Of a stretch of 37,539 bases of DNA, positions 6,657 through 15,466 are shown in pieces (the first letter of the stretch is position 1; each line of letters begins with the position of its first letter). Position numbers and translations under genes: made by a program. Source of the DNA: Hyphomicrobiales bacterium (lineage in GTDB: Bacteria > Pseudomonadota > Alphaproteobacteria > Rhizobiales > Aestuariivirgaceae); the NCBI GenBank assembly GCA_016792825.1, contig JAEUMI010000066.1, positions 1 to 37,539 on the forward strand, read 5' to 3'. The notes below the pieces were generated by a model. That model saw nothing but the letters and a program-made list of their open reading frames with translations. It had not been told where the DNA came from and made no database searches.

Positions 6657-8275
6657 TTTGCGCCTTCGAGAATGCGCCTCGCGATGACCTGGGCCTGGAT
6701 TTCGGCGGCACCCTCGAAGATGTTCAGGATGCGGGCGTCGCAGAGAACGCGGCTGATTTCAAATTCCAGAGCGAAGCCATTGCCGCCGTGAATCTGCAGG
6801 GCGTTGTCGGCAGCCGACCAGGCGATGCGGGCACCCAAAAGCTTCGCCATGCCCGCTTCCAAATCGCACCTGCGACCAGCGTCCTTTTCTCGCGCCGCCG
6901 CATAGCAGAGCTGGCGCGCCGCCATGATTTCAGCAGCCATCAGGGCAAGCTTGTCGGCGACGCGGGGGAACTTGATGATGGGCTTGCCGAACTGCTTGCG
7001 GTCAATGGCGTACTTCAAACCAAGATCGAGTGCATTCTGCGCCACGCCGATGGCACGGGCGGCGGTCTGGATGCGGGCACTTTCAAAGGTCTGCATCAGT
7101 TGCTTGAAGCCCTGGCCCTCGATCCCGCCCAGAAGATTTTCGGCATTGACCTCAAAATCCTCGAAGCGGATTTCAAATTCCTTCATGCCGCGATAGCCCA
7201 GGACTTCGATTTCGCTGCCGCTCATGCCCTTCGCCGGAAATGGGTTCGCATCGCTGCCCCTTGGCTTCTCGGCCAGGAACATGGATAGCCCCTTGTAGCC
7301 CTTTTCATCCGGAATGCTCCGTACAAGGAGGGTCATCAGATCGGCGCGCACCGGATGGGTGATCCAGATCTTGTTGCCGGTCACCTTAAAGACATCGCCG
7401 GCCTTCACGGCGCGGGTTTTTAGTGAGCCCAGATCGGAGCCTGTATCTGGTTCGGTGAAGACGGCGGTGGGGAGAATTTTACCGCTGGCTATTCTTGGAA
7501 GCCATTTCGCTTTCTGTTCATCTGTGCCGCCGCCGAGAATGAGTTCGCAGGCGATTTCGGCCCGGGTGCCGAGCGAGCCCACAGCAATCCAGCCGCGCGA
7601 CAGTTCCTCGGAGACCACGCACATGGCTTCCTTGGGCATGCCCAGGCCGCCAAAACCTTCCGGAAGGGTCAGGGCGAAGACACCCAGTTCCGCCAGTTCC
7701 TGGATGATCTCCAAGGGCACGTAGGAATTATGCAAATGCCACTGGTGCGCATGAGGGGTGACCTTGCTTGCGACAAAGCGCTGCATGGAGACACGCATTT
7801 CGTCAATGGTGTCATCGAGACCGCAGTTGCCGAAAGTCAGTTCGCCCTGCTGCTCCCGCATCAGATCCACGAGGTGGGCGCGATTCTCCCGGGTGTTGCC
7901 TTGCGCATAAAGGGCGCTGGCGCGCAGGTTTTTGAGATCGATTCCCAAATTCTCAACACGGAAAATCTCCGTCTGGTTCATGGGAATTCCGCCAGCAACC
8001 TGCTGCAGGTATTCACCGCAGGCGATTTTCAACAGGAGTTGTTCGATTTTGCCAAGCTTGCCTTGGGCGGAAAGTTTAGTGGCGCAGGCGGCCAGTGCTT
8101 TCAGGGTGTCCACATAGGTTGCCAGCCAGGCCAGGCCGTGGGCTTCGTGCTGGTGCAGGTCAAGGGCTGCGGCGGAAAGCCCGCCATCCGAGAGCAGCAG
8201 AGCGCCAACGGCCGACTTGGCTTTTTCAAGCACCCGTCCAGCGGCGTTCACCGCTTCATCCATAGCTTCAATCAC
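6653..8275 (-). CDS. mcd: (2S)-Methylsuccinyl-CoA dehydrogenase
   Basis: FAD enzyme that oxidises (2S)-methylsuccinyl-CoA to mesaconyl-CoA, the step after Ecm. At 540 residues it is about 150 longer than ordinary acyl-CoA dehydrogenases. The extra N-terminal helical region (about 1-150) is characteristic of Mcd. The dehydrogenase fold begins near residue 155. FTEPDTGSDLGSLKTRA lies in the flavin/substrate region, and TFESARIQTAARAIGVAQNA and YAIDRKQFGKPI are family signatures. IHGGNGFALEFEISR and the ILNIFEGAAEIQ catalytic-glutamate segment are near the end. The GTG at 8275 has AAGGA nine bases upstream. An internal ATG at 8263 lacks one. Its presence within 6 kb of ccr and ecm reinforces the call. 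Electrons would pass to electron-transfer flavoprotein. Confidence 0.9.
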   Translation of the reverse strand: MIEAMDEAVNAAGRVLEKAKSAVGALLLSDGGLSAAALDLHQHEAHGLAWLATYVDTLKALAACATKLSAQGKLGKIEQLLLKIACGEYLQQVAGGIPMNQTEIFRVENLGIDLKNLRASALYAQGNTRENRAHLVDLMREQQGELTFGNCGLDDTIDEMRVSMQRFVASKVTPHAHQWHLHNSYVPLEIIQELAELGVFALTLPEGFGGLGMPKEAMCVVSEELSRGWIAVGSLGTRAEIACELILGGGTDEQKAKWLPRIASGKILPTAVFTEPDTGSDLGSLKTRAVKAGDVFKVTGNKIWITHPVRADLMTLLVRSIPDEKGYKGLSMFLAEKPRGSDANPFPAKGMSGSEIEVLGYRGMKEFEIRFEDFEVNAENLLGGIEGQGFKQLMQTFESARIQTAARAIGVAQNALDLGLKYAIDRKQFGKPIIKFPRVADKLALMAAEIMAARQLCYAAAREKDAGRRCDLEAGMAKLLGARIAWSAADNALQIHGGNGFALEFEISRVLCDARILNIFEGAAEIQAQVIARRILEGAN

Positions 8276-8324
8276 CAGTTTCGGTCCTTGCTGCCCAAAA
8301 ATTGAACGCTATCCCAGCTATTTG

Positions 8325-8401
8325 TGCGGCGCAACATCATGTGCCGCAATTGGGCCGGATTTCTCCGGCAATTCGTTGCCATGGATTTTTTTATTTGTTG
8401 A
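8325..8401 (+). promoter_or_regulatory. Structured leader between mcd and the IalB-like gene
   Basis: This stretch holds three hairpins. Stem 1 pairs TGCGGCGCA (8325-8333) with TGTGCCGCA (8340-8348), with one G-U. Stem 2 is GCCGGA-TTTC-TCCGGC (8354-8369). Stem 3 is GGCAA-TTCG-TTGCC (8367-8380), followed by a T7 run. Stems 2 and 3 share bases 8367-8369 and cannot form together. A six-codon mini-ORF (8381-8401) ends just before the IalB-like start. Function is unproven. Confidence 0.35.
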
Positions 8402-8417
8402 GGCTATGCAGGTAGAC

Positions 8418-8936
8418 ATGATTCCACTGGGGCGATTGGGCGGGCTGGCCCTCCTGACACTGACGATTGGCATGACGGGCAGCGCCCGAAGTGCTGAACC
8501 CGTCTCCCTTGGAGTTTTTACCGATTGGACGGCCTATACTTACAAGGCCCCAGACACGGCGGTCTGCTACATCGTGTCCCAGCCCAAAGCCAGCGATGCG
8601 GCCAGAAAAGTCAAGCGCGACCCGATTTTCTTCATCGTCACCCATATGCCGGGGCGCAAAATCAATGGCGAGGTGTCAACCATCATCGGCTACCCTTTCA
8701 AGGAATCAACCATGGTTCAGCTCAAGGTTGACGGGACTGAATTCGAGCTTTTCACCAATGGCGACGGGGCCTGGGCCGATACCACGGAAAAAGAGAAGAA
8801 AATCGTGACGGCCATGAAGCAGGGCCAGAAGTTCACGGTACGGGGCACCTCCTGGAAGGGCACCGAAACCACGGATACCTATTCTTTGAATGGTTTCTCC
8901 GCAGCCATGGACAAGATCGACAGCTCCTGCAAATAA
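8418..8936 (+). CDS. IalB-like exported protein
   Basis: A protein of 172 residues with a signal peptide (MIPLGRLGGLALLTLTIGM..., cleavage likely after ARSA at residue 26), so periplasmic or envelope. The mature part follows the invasion-associated locus B pattern. It has an early FTDWTAYT, a cysteine in AVCYIVSQPKAS, a strand-rich FFIVTHMPGRKINGEVSTI and TIIGYPFK core, and a C-terminal YSLNGFSAAMDKIDSSC with a second cysteine that could pair with the first. IalB was named from Bartonella invasion, but relatives are common in free-living Rhizobiales and have no settled function. An ATG at 8406 is an alternative start with poorer ribosome-site spacing. The DUF2233 gene follows seven bases later. 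Confidence 0.8.
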   Translation: MIPLGRLGGLALLTLTIGMTGSARSAEPVSLGVFTDWTAYTYKAPDTAVCYIVSQPKASDAARKVKRDPIFFIVTHMPGRKINGEVSTIIGYPFKESTMVQLKVDGTEFELFTNGDGAWADTTEKEKKIVTAMKQGQKFTVRGTSWKGTETTDTYSLNGFSAAMDKIDSSCK

Positions 8937-8943
8937 GTAGGCC

Positions 8944-9681
8944 ATGCGGCGGTTTTTCCCAATTGTGCTGTTTCTGTGCCTGCAGTCCATTTGGGCTGCG
9001 GCGGGCCCCCTGTGCTCGCCCCTGAACTATGAAGGCAACGCCTATAGCGTCTGCCGCATCGACCTCCGGGAGACCAAGCTCGAACTTTTCAACCTCGACG
9101 GCGAAGGCGCGCCATTCAGGAACTTTACGGCACTGGCCGAGACCCTGAGCCAGGAAGACAAGGAACTCGCCTTTGCCATGAATGCAGGCATGTTTGACGA
9201 CGGACTCAAGCCCATCGGCCTTTATATTGAGGACGGGGCCCAAGCCAAGAGGCTGAACCGGCGGGATGGCTACGGCAATTTCCATGTGAAGCCCAACGGG
9301 GTATTTTACATCACGGGAGACCGGGTGGGGGTGGCTGCCACGGAGGCCTATTTGAAGCTCAACGAAAAGCCTGATTTTGCCACGCAATCGGGGCCGATGC
9401 TGGTGATCGACGGGAAAATCCACCCGAAGTTTTCACCTGGCGGGGTGTCCTACAAGATGCGCAACGGGGTGGGCGTTCTCGATGCCCATACGGCGATTTT
9501 CGTGATCTCGGAAAACGCGGTTAATTTCTATGATTTTGCCCTGTTGTTCAGGGACGGGCTGAAATGCGCCAATGCCCTGTTTTTTGACGGTACAGTCTCC
9601 AGCCTTTACAGCCCGGAACTTGGCCGGAATGATGGATTTGCGGCCCTGGGGCCTATGGTCGGCGCCGTCAAAGTGAAGTAA
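8944..9681 (+). CDS. Exported phosphodiester glycosidase family protein (DUF2233)
   Basis: A 245-residue protein with an N-terminal signal peptide ([20 protein letters not shown]) followed by a NAGPA/DUF2233-type domain. Recognisable blocks are [20 protein letters not shown] near residue 80, [11 protein letters not shown] near 118, [16 protein letters not shown] near 150 and [16 protein letters not shown] near 220. Characterised relatives cleave N-acetylglucosamine-1-phosphodiesters or other phosphodiester glycosides. The bacterial substrate is unknown and may be an envelope glycan. The gene is seven bases from the IalB-like stop, so the two probably form one transcript of envelope proteins, which continues into rlmN eleven bases later. 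Confidence 0.88.
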   Translation: MRRFFPIVLFLCLQSIWAAAGPLCSPLNYEGNAYSVCRIDLRETKLELFNLDGEGAPFRNFTALAETLSQEDKELAFAMNAGMFDDGLKPIGLYIEDGAQAKRLNRRDGYGNFHVKPNGVFYITGDRVGVAATEAYLKLNEKPDFATQSGPMLVIDGKIHPKFSPGGVSYKMRNGVGVLDAHTAIFVISENAVNFYDFALLFRDGLKCANALFFDGTVSSLYSPELGRNDGFAALGPMVGAVKVK

Positions 9682-9691
9682 GACGCGCGCC

Positions 9692-10885
9692 ATGACTACC
9701 GTTTTACAGGCCACGACTGTCGCGCCGGCGGCGTATCTGCCGAATGATCTGCGCCCATCGCTGATGGGCCTGTCGCGGGAAGAGCTTGCCCAAATCCTGG
9801 GCCGGGTCGGCGTTCCGGAAAAGCAGCGGCGCATGCGCATGCGGCAGATCTGGCACTGGATCTATCACCGGGGGGCCACAAGCTTTGCCGAGATGACGGA
9901 TATTTCCCAAAGCCTGCGGGTGGTTCTGGACGATACGTTTTCCATTGGCCGGCCCGACGTAGTGACCGAGCAGAAATCCAGCGACGGGACACGGAAGTGG
10001 CTGCTGAAACTGGCGCCCGATGAACGCGGCCAGCGCCATGAAGTGGAAATGGTTTATATCCCTGAAGAAGAGCGGGGAACCCTGTGCATCTCAAGCCAGG
10101 TGGGCTGCACGCTGACTTGCACCTTCTGCCATACGGGCACGCAGAAGCTGGTGCGCAACCTGACGGCCAATGAAATCGTGGGCCAGGTGATGCTGGCGCG
10201 CGACAAGCTGGAGGAATGGCCGCACCAGATGGAAGGCAATCCGGATGCGCCGGAAAGCGGGCGCTATCTCACCAATGTGGTGCTGATGGGCATGGGCGAG
10301 CCTTTGTATAATTTCGATAATGTGAAGACCGCCATGGATATTGTCAGCGATGGCGAAGGCATTTCCCTGTCGAAGCGGCGCATCACTTTATCCACTTCGG
10401 GGGTGGTTCCGGAAATCATTCGCGCCGGCGAAGAGATCGGCACGGGCCTTGCCATTTCACTGCACGGCACGACTGATGAGATCCGCAACAAGCTGGTGCC
10501 GATTAACAAGAAATATCCCATCGCCGAATTGCTGGCGGCCTGCCGGGCCTATCCCGGTGCTTCCAACGCCAAGCGCGTGACCTTTGAATATGTGATGCTC
10601 AAGGGCGTGAACGACAGCGTGGCGGATGCCAAGCGTTTGGTGAAACTGCTGGAAGGCATGCCGGCAAAGGTGAACCTCATTCCCTTCAATCCGTGGCCGG
10701 GCACGAATTATGAATGTTCGGACTGGGATGTGATCGAAGTCTTTGCCGAGATTTTGAACAAGGCAGGTTATGCCTCGCCGGTACGCACACCGCGCGGCCG
10801 CGACATCATGGCGGCCTGCGGGCAGCTCAAGTCCGAGAGCCAGAAAATCCGGGCGCGTGATTTGGCCAGGGCGGCCAATTCGTGA
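9692..10885 (+). CDS. rlmN: 23S rRNA/tRNA adenine-C2 methyltransferase RlmN
   Basis: A radical-SAM enzyme that methylates C2 of A2503 in 23S rRNA and of A37 in some tRNAs. The 397 residues are standard for alphaproteobacteria. The iron-sulfur motif CTLTCTFC places its ligands at Cys139, Cys143 and Cys146. The additional family cysteine lies in TLCISSQVG at Cys132. The C-terminal catalytic cysteine is in [11 protein letters not shown] at Cys376. [16 protein letters not shown] is the conserved SAM-binding segment. The gene lies 37 bases upstream of argG, a common rhizobial order. Confidence 0.97.
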   Translation: MTTVLQATTVAPAAYLPNDLRPSLMGLSREELAQILGRVGVPEKQRRMRMRQIWHWIYHRGATSFAEMTDISQSLRVVLDDTFSIGRPDVVTEQKSSDGTRKWLLKLAPDERGQRHEVEMVYIPEEERGTLCISSQVGCTLTCTFCHTGTQKLVRNLTANEIVGQVMLARDKLEEWPHQMEGNPDAPESGRYLTNVVLMGMGEPLYNFDNVKTAMDIVSDGEGISLSKRRITLSTSGVVPEIIRAGEEIGTGLAISLHGTTDEIRNKLVPINKKYPIAELLAACRAYPGASNAKRVTFEYVMLKGVNDSVADAKRLVKLLEGMPAKVNLIPFNPWPGTNYECSDWDVIEVFAEILNKAGYASPVRTPRGRDIMAACGQLKSESQKIRARDLARAANS

Positions 10886-10922
10886 CACCTAAATAATCAA
10901 TAGAGCAGAAAGAAGCAGTTCC

Positions 10923-12152
10923 ATGTCGAAGCGCGGCCAGGTTAAAAAAGTTGTTCTCGCCTATTCCGGCGGACTTGATACCTCGATCATCCTGAAATGG
11001 CTGCAGACGGAATATGGGGCCGAGGTGGTGACCTTCACCGCTGATCTGGGCCAGGGCGGCGAACTGGAGCCGGCACGCAAGAAGGCGGAGATGCTGGGGA
11101 TCAAGCAGATCTATGTGGAAGATGTGCGCGAGGAATTCATCCGGGATTTCGTGTTTCCGATGTTCCGGGCCAATGCGCTTTATGAAGGCGTGTATCTGCT
11201 CGGCACTTCCATCGCGCGGCCATTGATCTCCAAAAGATTGATCGAAATTGCCAAGGAAACGGGGGCTGATGCCATTGCCCATGGGGCCACCGGCAAGGGC
11301 AATGACCAGGTGCGCTTTGAACTCACGGCCTATGCGCTCAACCCCGACATCAAGATCATCGCTCCCTGGCGCGAGTGGGACTTCAAGAGCCGCACGGACC
11401 TGATCAATTTTGCCGAAGCCCACCAGATTCCGGTGTCCAAGGACAAGCGCGGCGAGGCGCCGTTCTCGGTGGATGCCAATCTGCTGCATTCCTCATCAGA
11501 AGGAAAAGTCCTGGAAGATCCCTGGGTGGAAGCGCCGCCCTATGTGTATCAGCGCACCATTGCGCCGGAGGATGCGCCGGACAAGGCCACCTATATCGAA
11601 ATCGAATTCAAGAAGGGCGACCCCATAGCCATTGATGGCAAGGCCATGTCGCCCGCCACGCTGTTCACCAAGCTCAATGAGCTAGGCCACGACAACGGCA
11701 TTGGCCGGCTTGATCTGGTGGAGAACCGTTTCGTCGGGATGAAATCGCGGGGTGTTTATGAGACGCCGGGCGGCACGATCCTGTCGGTGGCGCACCGGGC
11801 CATGGAAAGCCTGACGCTGGACCGGGAGGCGGCCCATCTCAAGGACAGTTTCATGCCTCGTTATGCGGAGCTGGTTTATTACGGCTTCTGGTATTCGCCG
11901 GAGCGTGAAATGCTGCAGGCCATGGTCGACAAATCCCAGGAGCATGTGGAAGGGATTGTCCGCCTCAAGCTCTACAAGGGCAATGTGATTGTGGTTGGCC
12001 GCAAGTCGCCGAAGTCGCTTTACAAGGATACGCTGGTGACCTTCGAGGATGACCGCGGGGCCTATGACCAGAAGGATGCGGAAGGGTTCATCCGCCTGAA
12101 CGCGCTGCGGCTGCGGACCCTAGCGGCAAGGAAGCGCCAGCCTTCTCCGTGA
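10923..12152 (+). CDS. argG: Argininosuccinate synthase
   Basis: Joins citrulline and aspartate with ATP to form argininosuccinate, the penultimate step of arginine synthesis in the cytosol. The protein has 409 residues. The N-terminal P-loop of the ATP pyrophosphatase fold is [18 protein letters not shown]. THis is followed by [32 protein letters not shown] and [18 protein letters not shown], which form the nucleotide- and substrate-binding core. AGAAAGAAG before the ATG is an adequate ribosome site. The TGA stop overlaps the GTG start of the next gene, so translation of the transporter is probably coupled to ArgG. Confidence 0.98.
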   Translation: MSKRGQVKKVVLAYSGGLDTSIILKWLQTEYGAEVVTFTADLGQGGELEPARKKAEMLGIKQIYVEDVREEFIRDFVFPMFRANALYEGVYLLGTSIARPLISKRLIEIAKETGADAIAHGATGKGNDQVRFELTAYALNPDIKIIAPWREWDFKSRTDLINFAEAHQIPVSKDKRGEAPFSVDANLLHSSSEGKVLEDPWVEAPPYVYQRTIAPEDAPDKATYIEIEFKKGDPIAIDGKAMSPATLFTKLNELGHDNGIGRLDLVENRFVGMKSRGVYETPGGTILSVAHRAMESLTLDREAAHLKDSFMPRYAELVYYGFWYSPEREMLQAMVDKSQEHVEGIVRLKLYKGNVIVVGRKSPKSLYKDTLVTFEDDRGAYDQKDAEGFIRLNALRLRTLAARKRQPSP

Positions 12153-13378
12153 CCACGCTGGCCGTCACCGTTTTTTTGCTGGTCTATCTCGGCATGGCGC
12201 TGGGGCGCGTGCCGGGACTGGCAATCGACCGTACGGGCGTGGCGCTGCTCGGGCTGATTGTGCTGCTGGCCTCGGGCGATCTCAGCCTTGATGAGGCAGG
12301 CCGGGCGGTCGACATGCCAACCATCGCATTGCTGTTTGCACTGATGATTCTCTCGGCTCAGTTCGAGATGAGTGGTTTCTATGGCCTGGTAGCCAGCCGC
12401 GTCACCCATGCGGCGCGAAATCCGCGCCTGCTGCTGCTGGCAGTGGTGCTGGCGACGGGGGCGCTCTCCGCGGTGCTGTCCAATGACGTTGTGGTTTTTG
12501 CGCTTACGCCGCTGATCTGCGCTGGGCTAATGGCGCAGGGACTCGATGCCAGACCCTATCTCGTCGGGCTAGCGGGAGCCGTCAATGCCGGTTCGGCGGC
12601 AACCCTTATCGGCAATCCGCAGAACATCCTGATCGGGCAGGCGGGCGGCCTCGATTTCTGGGGCTATATCCTGCTTGCCCTGCCGCCAGTGCTGCTGTCT
12701 CTTGGCTTTGTCTATGGTGCAGTGCTGCTGACCTGGCGAAAGGGTCTGAGGGCGACACCCATTGCCGATGTTGATCTGTCTTCGCCACTTGTTGACCGTT
12801 ATCAGCTTGCCAAGGGCCTCGTGGCGGTCATTGTCCTGATCGGCCTTTTTCTCACGCCCCTGCCGCGGGAATTGAGCGCGCTGGCGGTGGCAGGCTTCCT
12901 GCTCCTGTCGCGCAAGCTTTCATCACGGGAGATGATCGGCGCGGCCGACTGGCACCTGCTCCTGTTGTTTGTCTGCCTGTTCGGTGTCACGGCGGCCTTT
13001 GCCAAGACGGGCCTTGCCCAGGAAGGTCTCAAAGAGCTGGCGGACTTCGGCTTCTTGCCGGAACGCCTGTCGGTGATGGGCCCCCTGATGCTGGCGGCGT
13101 CCAACACGATCGGCAATGTGCCCACAATCATCCTGATCCTCAAGCTGCTGCCGGCGCTGCCGCCTGGAACGCTCACGGCTCTGGCCCTGCTTTCCACCTT
13201 TGCCGGAAACCTGCTGCTCACGGGCTCGCTCTGCAATATCATCGTGGCGGAGCGCGCGGCGAGCGCCGGCGCCAGGCTTTCGTTCCTCGATTTTGCCCGC
13301 TCCGGAGTCATCATGACACTGGCCAGCATGGGCGTCACCATCTGGTGGCTGTGGTTTCTTGGTGTGATGCCGCTTTAG
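12149..13378 (+). CDS. SLC13/YbiR-type anion transporter
   Basis: A 409-residue polytopic membrane protein of the SLC13/ArsB-NhaD (ion transporter) superfamily with about eleven hydrophobic segments. Two re-entrant-type motifs are visible: [20 protein letters not shown] near residue 147 and its C-terminal counterpart [18 protein letters not shown] near 315. The GNPQN form resembles the E. coli YbiR group. Substrates are probably anions or carboxylates, but none can be named. The GTG start sits inside the argG stop (GTGA), so no separate ribosome site is needed. The stop overlaps the leuB stop by four bases on the opposite strand. A transporter coupled this tightly to argG is unusual and hints at a related solute, but that is speculative. 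Confidence 0.85.
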   Translation: MTTLAVTVFLLVYLGMALGRVPGLAIDRTGVALLGLIVLLASGDLSLDEAGRAVDMPTIALLFALMILSAQFEMSGFYGLVASRVTHAARNPRLLLLAVVLATGALSAVLSNDVVVFALTPLICAGLMAQGLDARPYLVGLAGAVNAGSAATLIGNPQNILIGQAGGLDFWGYILLALPPVLLSLGFVYGAVLLTWRKGLRATPIADVDLSSPLVDRYQLAKGLVAVIVLIGLFLTPLPRELSALAVAGFLLLSRKLSSREMIGAADWHLLLLFVCLFGVTAAFAKTGLAQEGLKELADFGFLPERLSVMGPLMLAASNTIGNVPTIILILKLLPALPPGTLTALALLSTFAGNLLLTGSLCNIIVAERAASAGARLSFLDFARSGVIMTLASMGVTIWWLWFLGVMPL

Positions 13379-14484
13379 GCCAGTGCCTTTAATTCTTCCA
13401 GGATTGCCGCGCCCATTTCCCTGGTGGTCACGGCCTTCTCGTCCTTGGCGGCGATGTCCTTGGTGCGGAGCCCTTTGGCCAGGACATTGGCTATGGCGGT
13501 GTCGACATTGTCGGCCCAGTCGATGAGCCCAAAGGAATAACGCAGGCACATGCCGAAGGAAGCGATCATGGCAATGGGATTGGCCAGCGCCTTTCCGGCG
13601 ATGTCGGGGGCAGAACCGTGCACCGGTTCATAGAGCGCCTTGCGGCGTTTGGTTTTGGGATCTTCAGCCCCGAGAGAAGCGGACGGGAGCATGCCGAGGG
13701 AACCGGTGAGCATGGCGGCCACATCGGAGAGAATATCGCCGAACAAATTGTCGGTGACGATAACGTCATACTGTTTGGGCCAGCGCACGAGCTGCATGGC
13801 GCAGTTGTCGGCGAGTACATGCTCAAGAGCGACATCGGAATAGCTTTCTGCCTGAATGCGGGTGACGACTTCGTTCCACAGCACGCCGGTCTTCATCACG
13901 TTGCGCTTTTCAGCCGAGGCCACGCGGTTCTTGCGGGTGCGGGCGAGTTCGAAAGCGACGCGGGCAATGCGCTCGATCTCATAGGTGTCATAGATCTGCG
14001 TATCGATGGCGCGTTTCTGGCCATTGCCGAGATCGGTGATGGTTTTGGGTTCGCCGAAATAAACCCCGCCGGTCAATTCGCGCACGATCAGGATATCAAG
14101 ACCGTCGACAAGTTCGCGCTTGAGGGACGAGGCTTCGGCAAGCGCCGGGTAGCAGATGGCGGGCCGCAGATTGGCAAAAAGACCCAAATCCTTGCGGAGG
14201 CGAAGGAGGCCGGCTTCCGGGCGGTGGACATAGGCGACCTTGTCCCAGCGGGGGCCGCCGACGGCGCCGAAGAGAACCGCATCGGCTCCTTGCGCCTTTT
14301 CCATATCCTCTTCGGAAATGGCCTTGCCATGGGCCTCATAGGCGCAGCCGCCGACAAGGCCACGGTCGGTCTTGAACTTGGCGATGCCTTTTCCATCCAT
14401 CCAGGCAATGATGGCTTCAACCTCGGCCATGACTTCGGGGCCGATACCGTCACCGGGGAGGAGGAAAAGATTGTGGGAAGCCAT
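13375..14484 (-). CDS. leuB: 3-Isopropylmalate dehydrogenase
   Basis: NAD-dependent oxidative decarboxylation of 3-isopropylmalate in leucine synthesis. The protein is 369 residues from the ATG at 14484. An in-frame TTG at 14508 would add eight residues, but the shorter form begins [19 protein letters not shown] like its relatives. Key segments are [24 protein letters not shown] residues near 140, the conserved [20 protein letters not shown] near 250, and [20 protein letters not shown] near 285. They contain the Mg2+/substrate aspartates and NAD-binding residues. No leuCD or leuA is in the window. The upstream neighbour on this strand is a universal stress protein gene 67 bases away. Confidence 0.97.
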   Translation of the reverse strand: MASHNLFLLPGDGIGPEVMAEVEAIIAWMDGKGIAKFKTDRGLVGGCAYEAHGKAISEEDMEKAQGADAVLFGAVGGPRWDKVAYVHRPEAGLLRLRKDLGLFANLRPAICYPALAEASSLKRELVDGLDILIVRELTGGVYFGEPKTITDLGNGQKRAIDTQIYDTYEIERIARVAFELARTRKNRVASAEKRNVMKTGVLWNEVVTRIQAESYSDVALEHVLADNCAMQLVRWPKQYDVIVTDNLFGDILSDVAAMLTGSLGMLPSASLGAEDPKTKRRKALYEPVHGSAPDIAGKALANPIAMIASFGMCLRYSFGLIDWADNVDTAIANVLAKGLRTKDIAAKDEKAVTTREMGAAILEELKALA

Positions 14485-14551
14485 GGCATATCCGTTTCGC
14501 GAGAGCAATTTCGCGGCGATGGGTAGCCGTCCCGAAGGTTTAGTGCAAGGC

Positions 14552-15394
14552 TTAATGCGACATCAGGACCGGGCGGTTCAGATGGTTGAGGACGTACTGC
14601 GTTGCGCCGCCAAAAATATACTCGCGCAGGCGGGAATGGCCATAGGCCCCCATGACGATAAGATCACAGCCATTGTCGTCGGCACAGCGCAGCAGGGCGT
14701 GGCCCGCATCATCGCCGGCGGTTGGAAAGCTTGCGGCCTCCACCTTGACCCCGTGGCGGGCCAGGGTCTCGGCAAGGTCAGCTCCGGCGATTGAGCCCTT
14801 GAGCGACGGGTCTTTCTGGGGATCGGTACGGACGATGCGCACCTTCTTTGCGGCCTTGAGGAACGGCAGGGCGTCAAAGGCGGCGCGGGCGGCCTCGCGG
14901 TCGCCATTCCAACCCAACACCACGTCATCGAGATTCAGTTTGGTTTCGCCCTTGAAAGGCAGGACCATGATGGGGCGGCCTGCCGCCATGAGGGTCTGCT
15001 CAACAAAGTCGGATTCGACACCGGTGGTTTCATCGGGGTTGGTGGCGGAAATAATCAGGAGGTCGGCGCTCCGGCCCTTGTTGACGACTTCCTCGGCAAT
15101 GCTCGAGGTGGCGCCCTGGACGACATGAAAATCAGAATTCAGGCCTTCCTTGCGCATGGCCTCTTCAAAGGCGGCGCGAACCTTTTCCTGGTTATCCTTG
15201 AAATAGGTTTGGTTGCCATCAAAGACCTGCGGCACCGCTTCAAAGCCCATGGACGGGTAGAGCTGCACAGCAGGAATGACATAGAGGCCAGAGACGTGGG
15301 CGTTAAAGTTGCGGGCAATGGTTGCAACGGCGCTGAGAAGCTGCGGCAGACGGTTCAGCTCATTCAGTGAAACGAGAATTGTTCTGTAGGCCAT
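14552..15394 (-). CDS. Tandem-domain universal stress protein
   Basis: A 280-residue cytosolic protein of two UspA-like domains (about 1-145 and 150-280). The first begins MAYRTILVSLNE. The second ends with LIVMGAYGHSRLREYIFGGA, which approximates the G-x2-G-x9-G ATP-binding pattern, so the C-terminal domain is the likelier nucleotide binder. PIMVLPFKGE closes the first domain. A strong GGAGG precedes the ATG. Such proteins respond to starvation, hypoxia or stress. No specific partner is visible. preA and preT lie upstream on the same strand after a 72-base gap, so the gene could have its own promoter. Confidence 0.92.
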   Translation of the reverse strand: MAYRTILVSLNELNRLPQLLSAVATIARNFNAHVSGLYVIPAVQLYPSMGFEAVPQVFDGNQTYFKDNQEKVRAAFEEAMRKEGLNSDFHVVQGATSSIAEEVVNKGRSADLLIISATNPDETTGVESDFVEQTLMAAGRPIMVLPFKGETKLNLDDVVLGWNGDREAARAAFDALPFLKAAKKVRIVRTDPQKDPSLKGSIAGADLAETLARHGVKVEAASFPTAGDDAGHALLRCADDNGCDLIVMGAYGHSRLREYIFGGATQYVLNHLNRPVLMSH

Positions 15395-15466
15395 GACATG
15401 TCCTCCGTAAGGCGTGAAGGCAGTGTGCTTGACTTAACATAGGTTGTCCTTGTGTGAGATCAAGAA

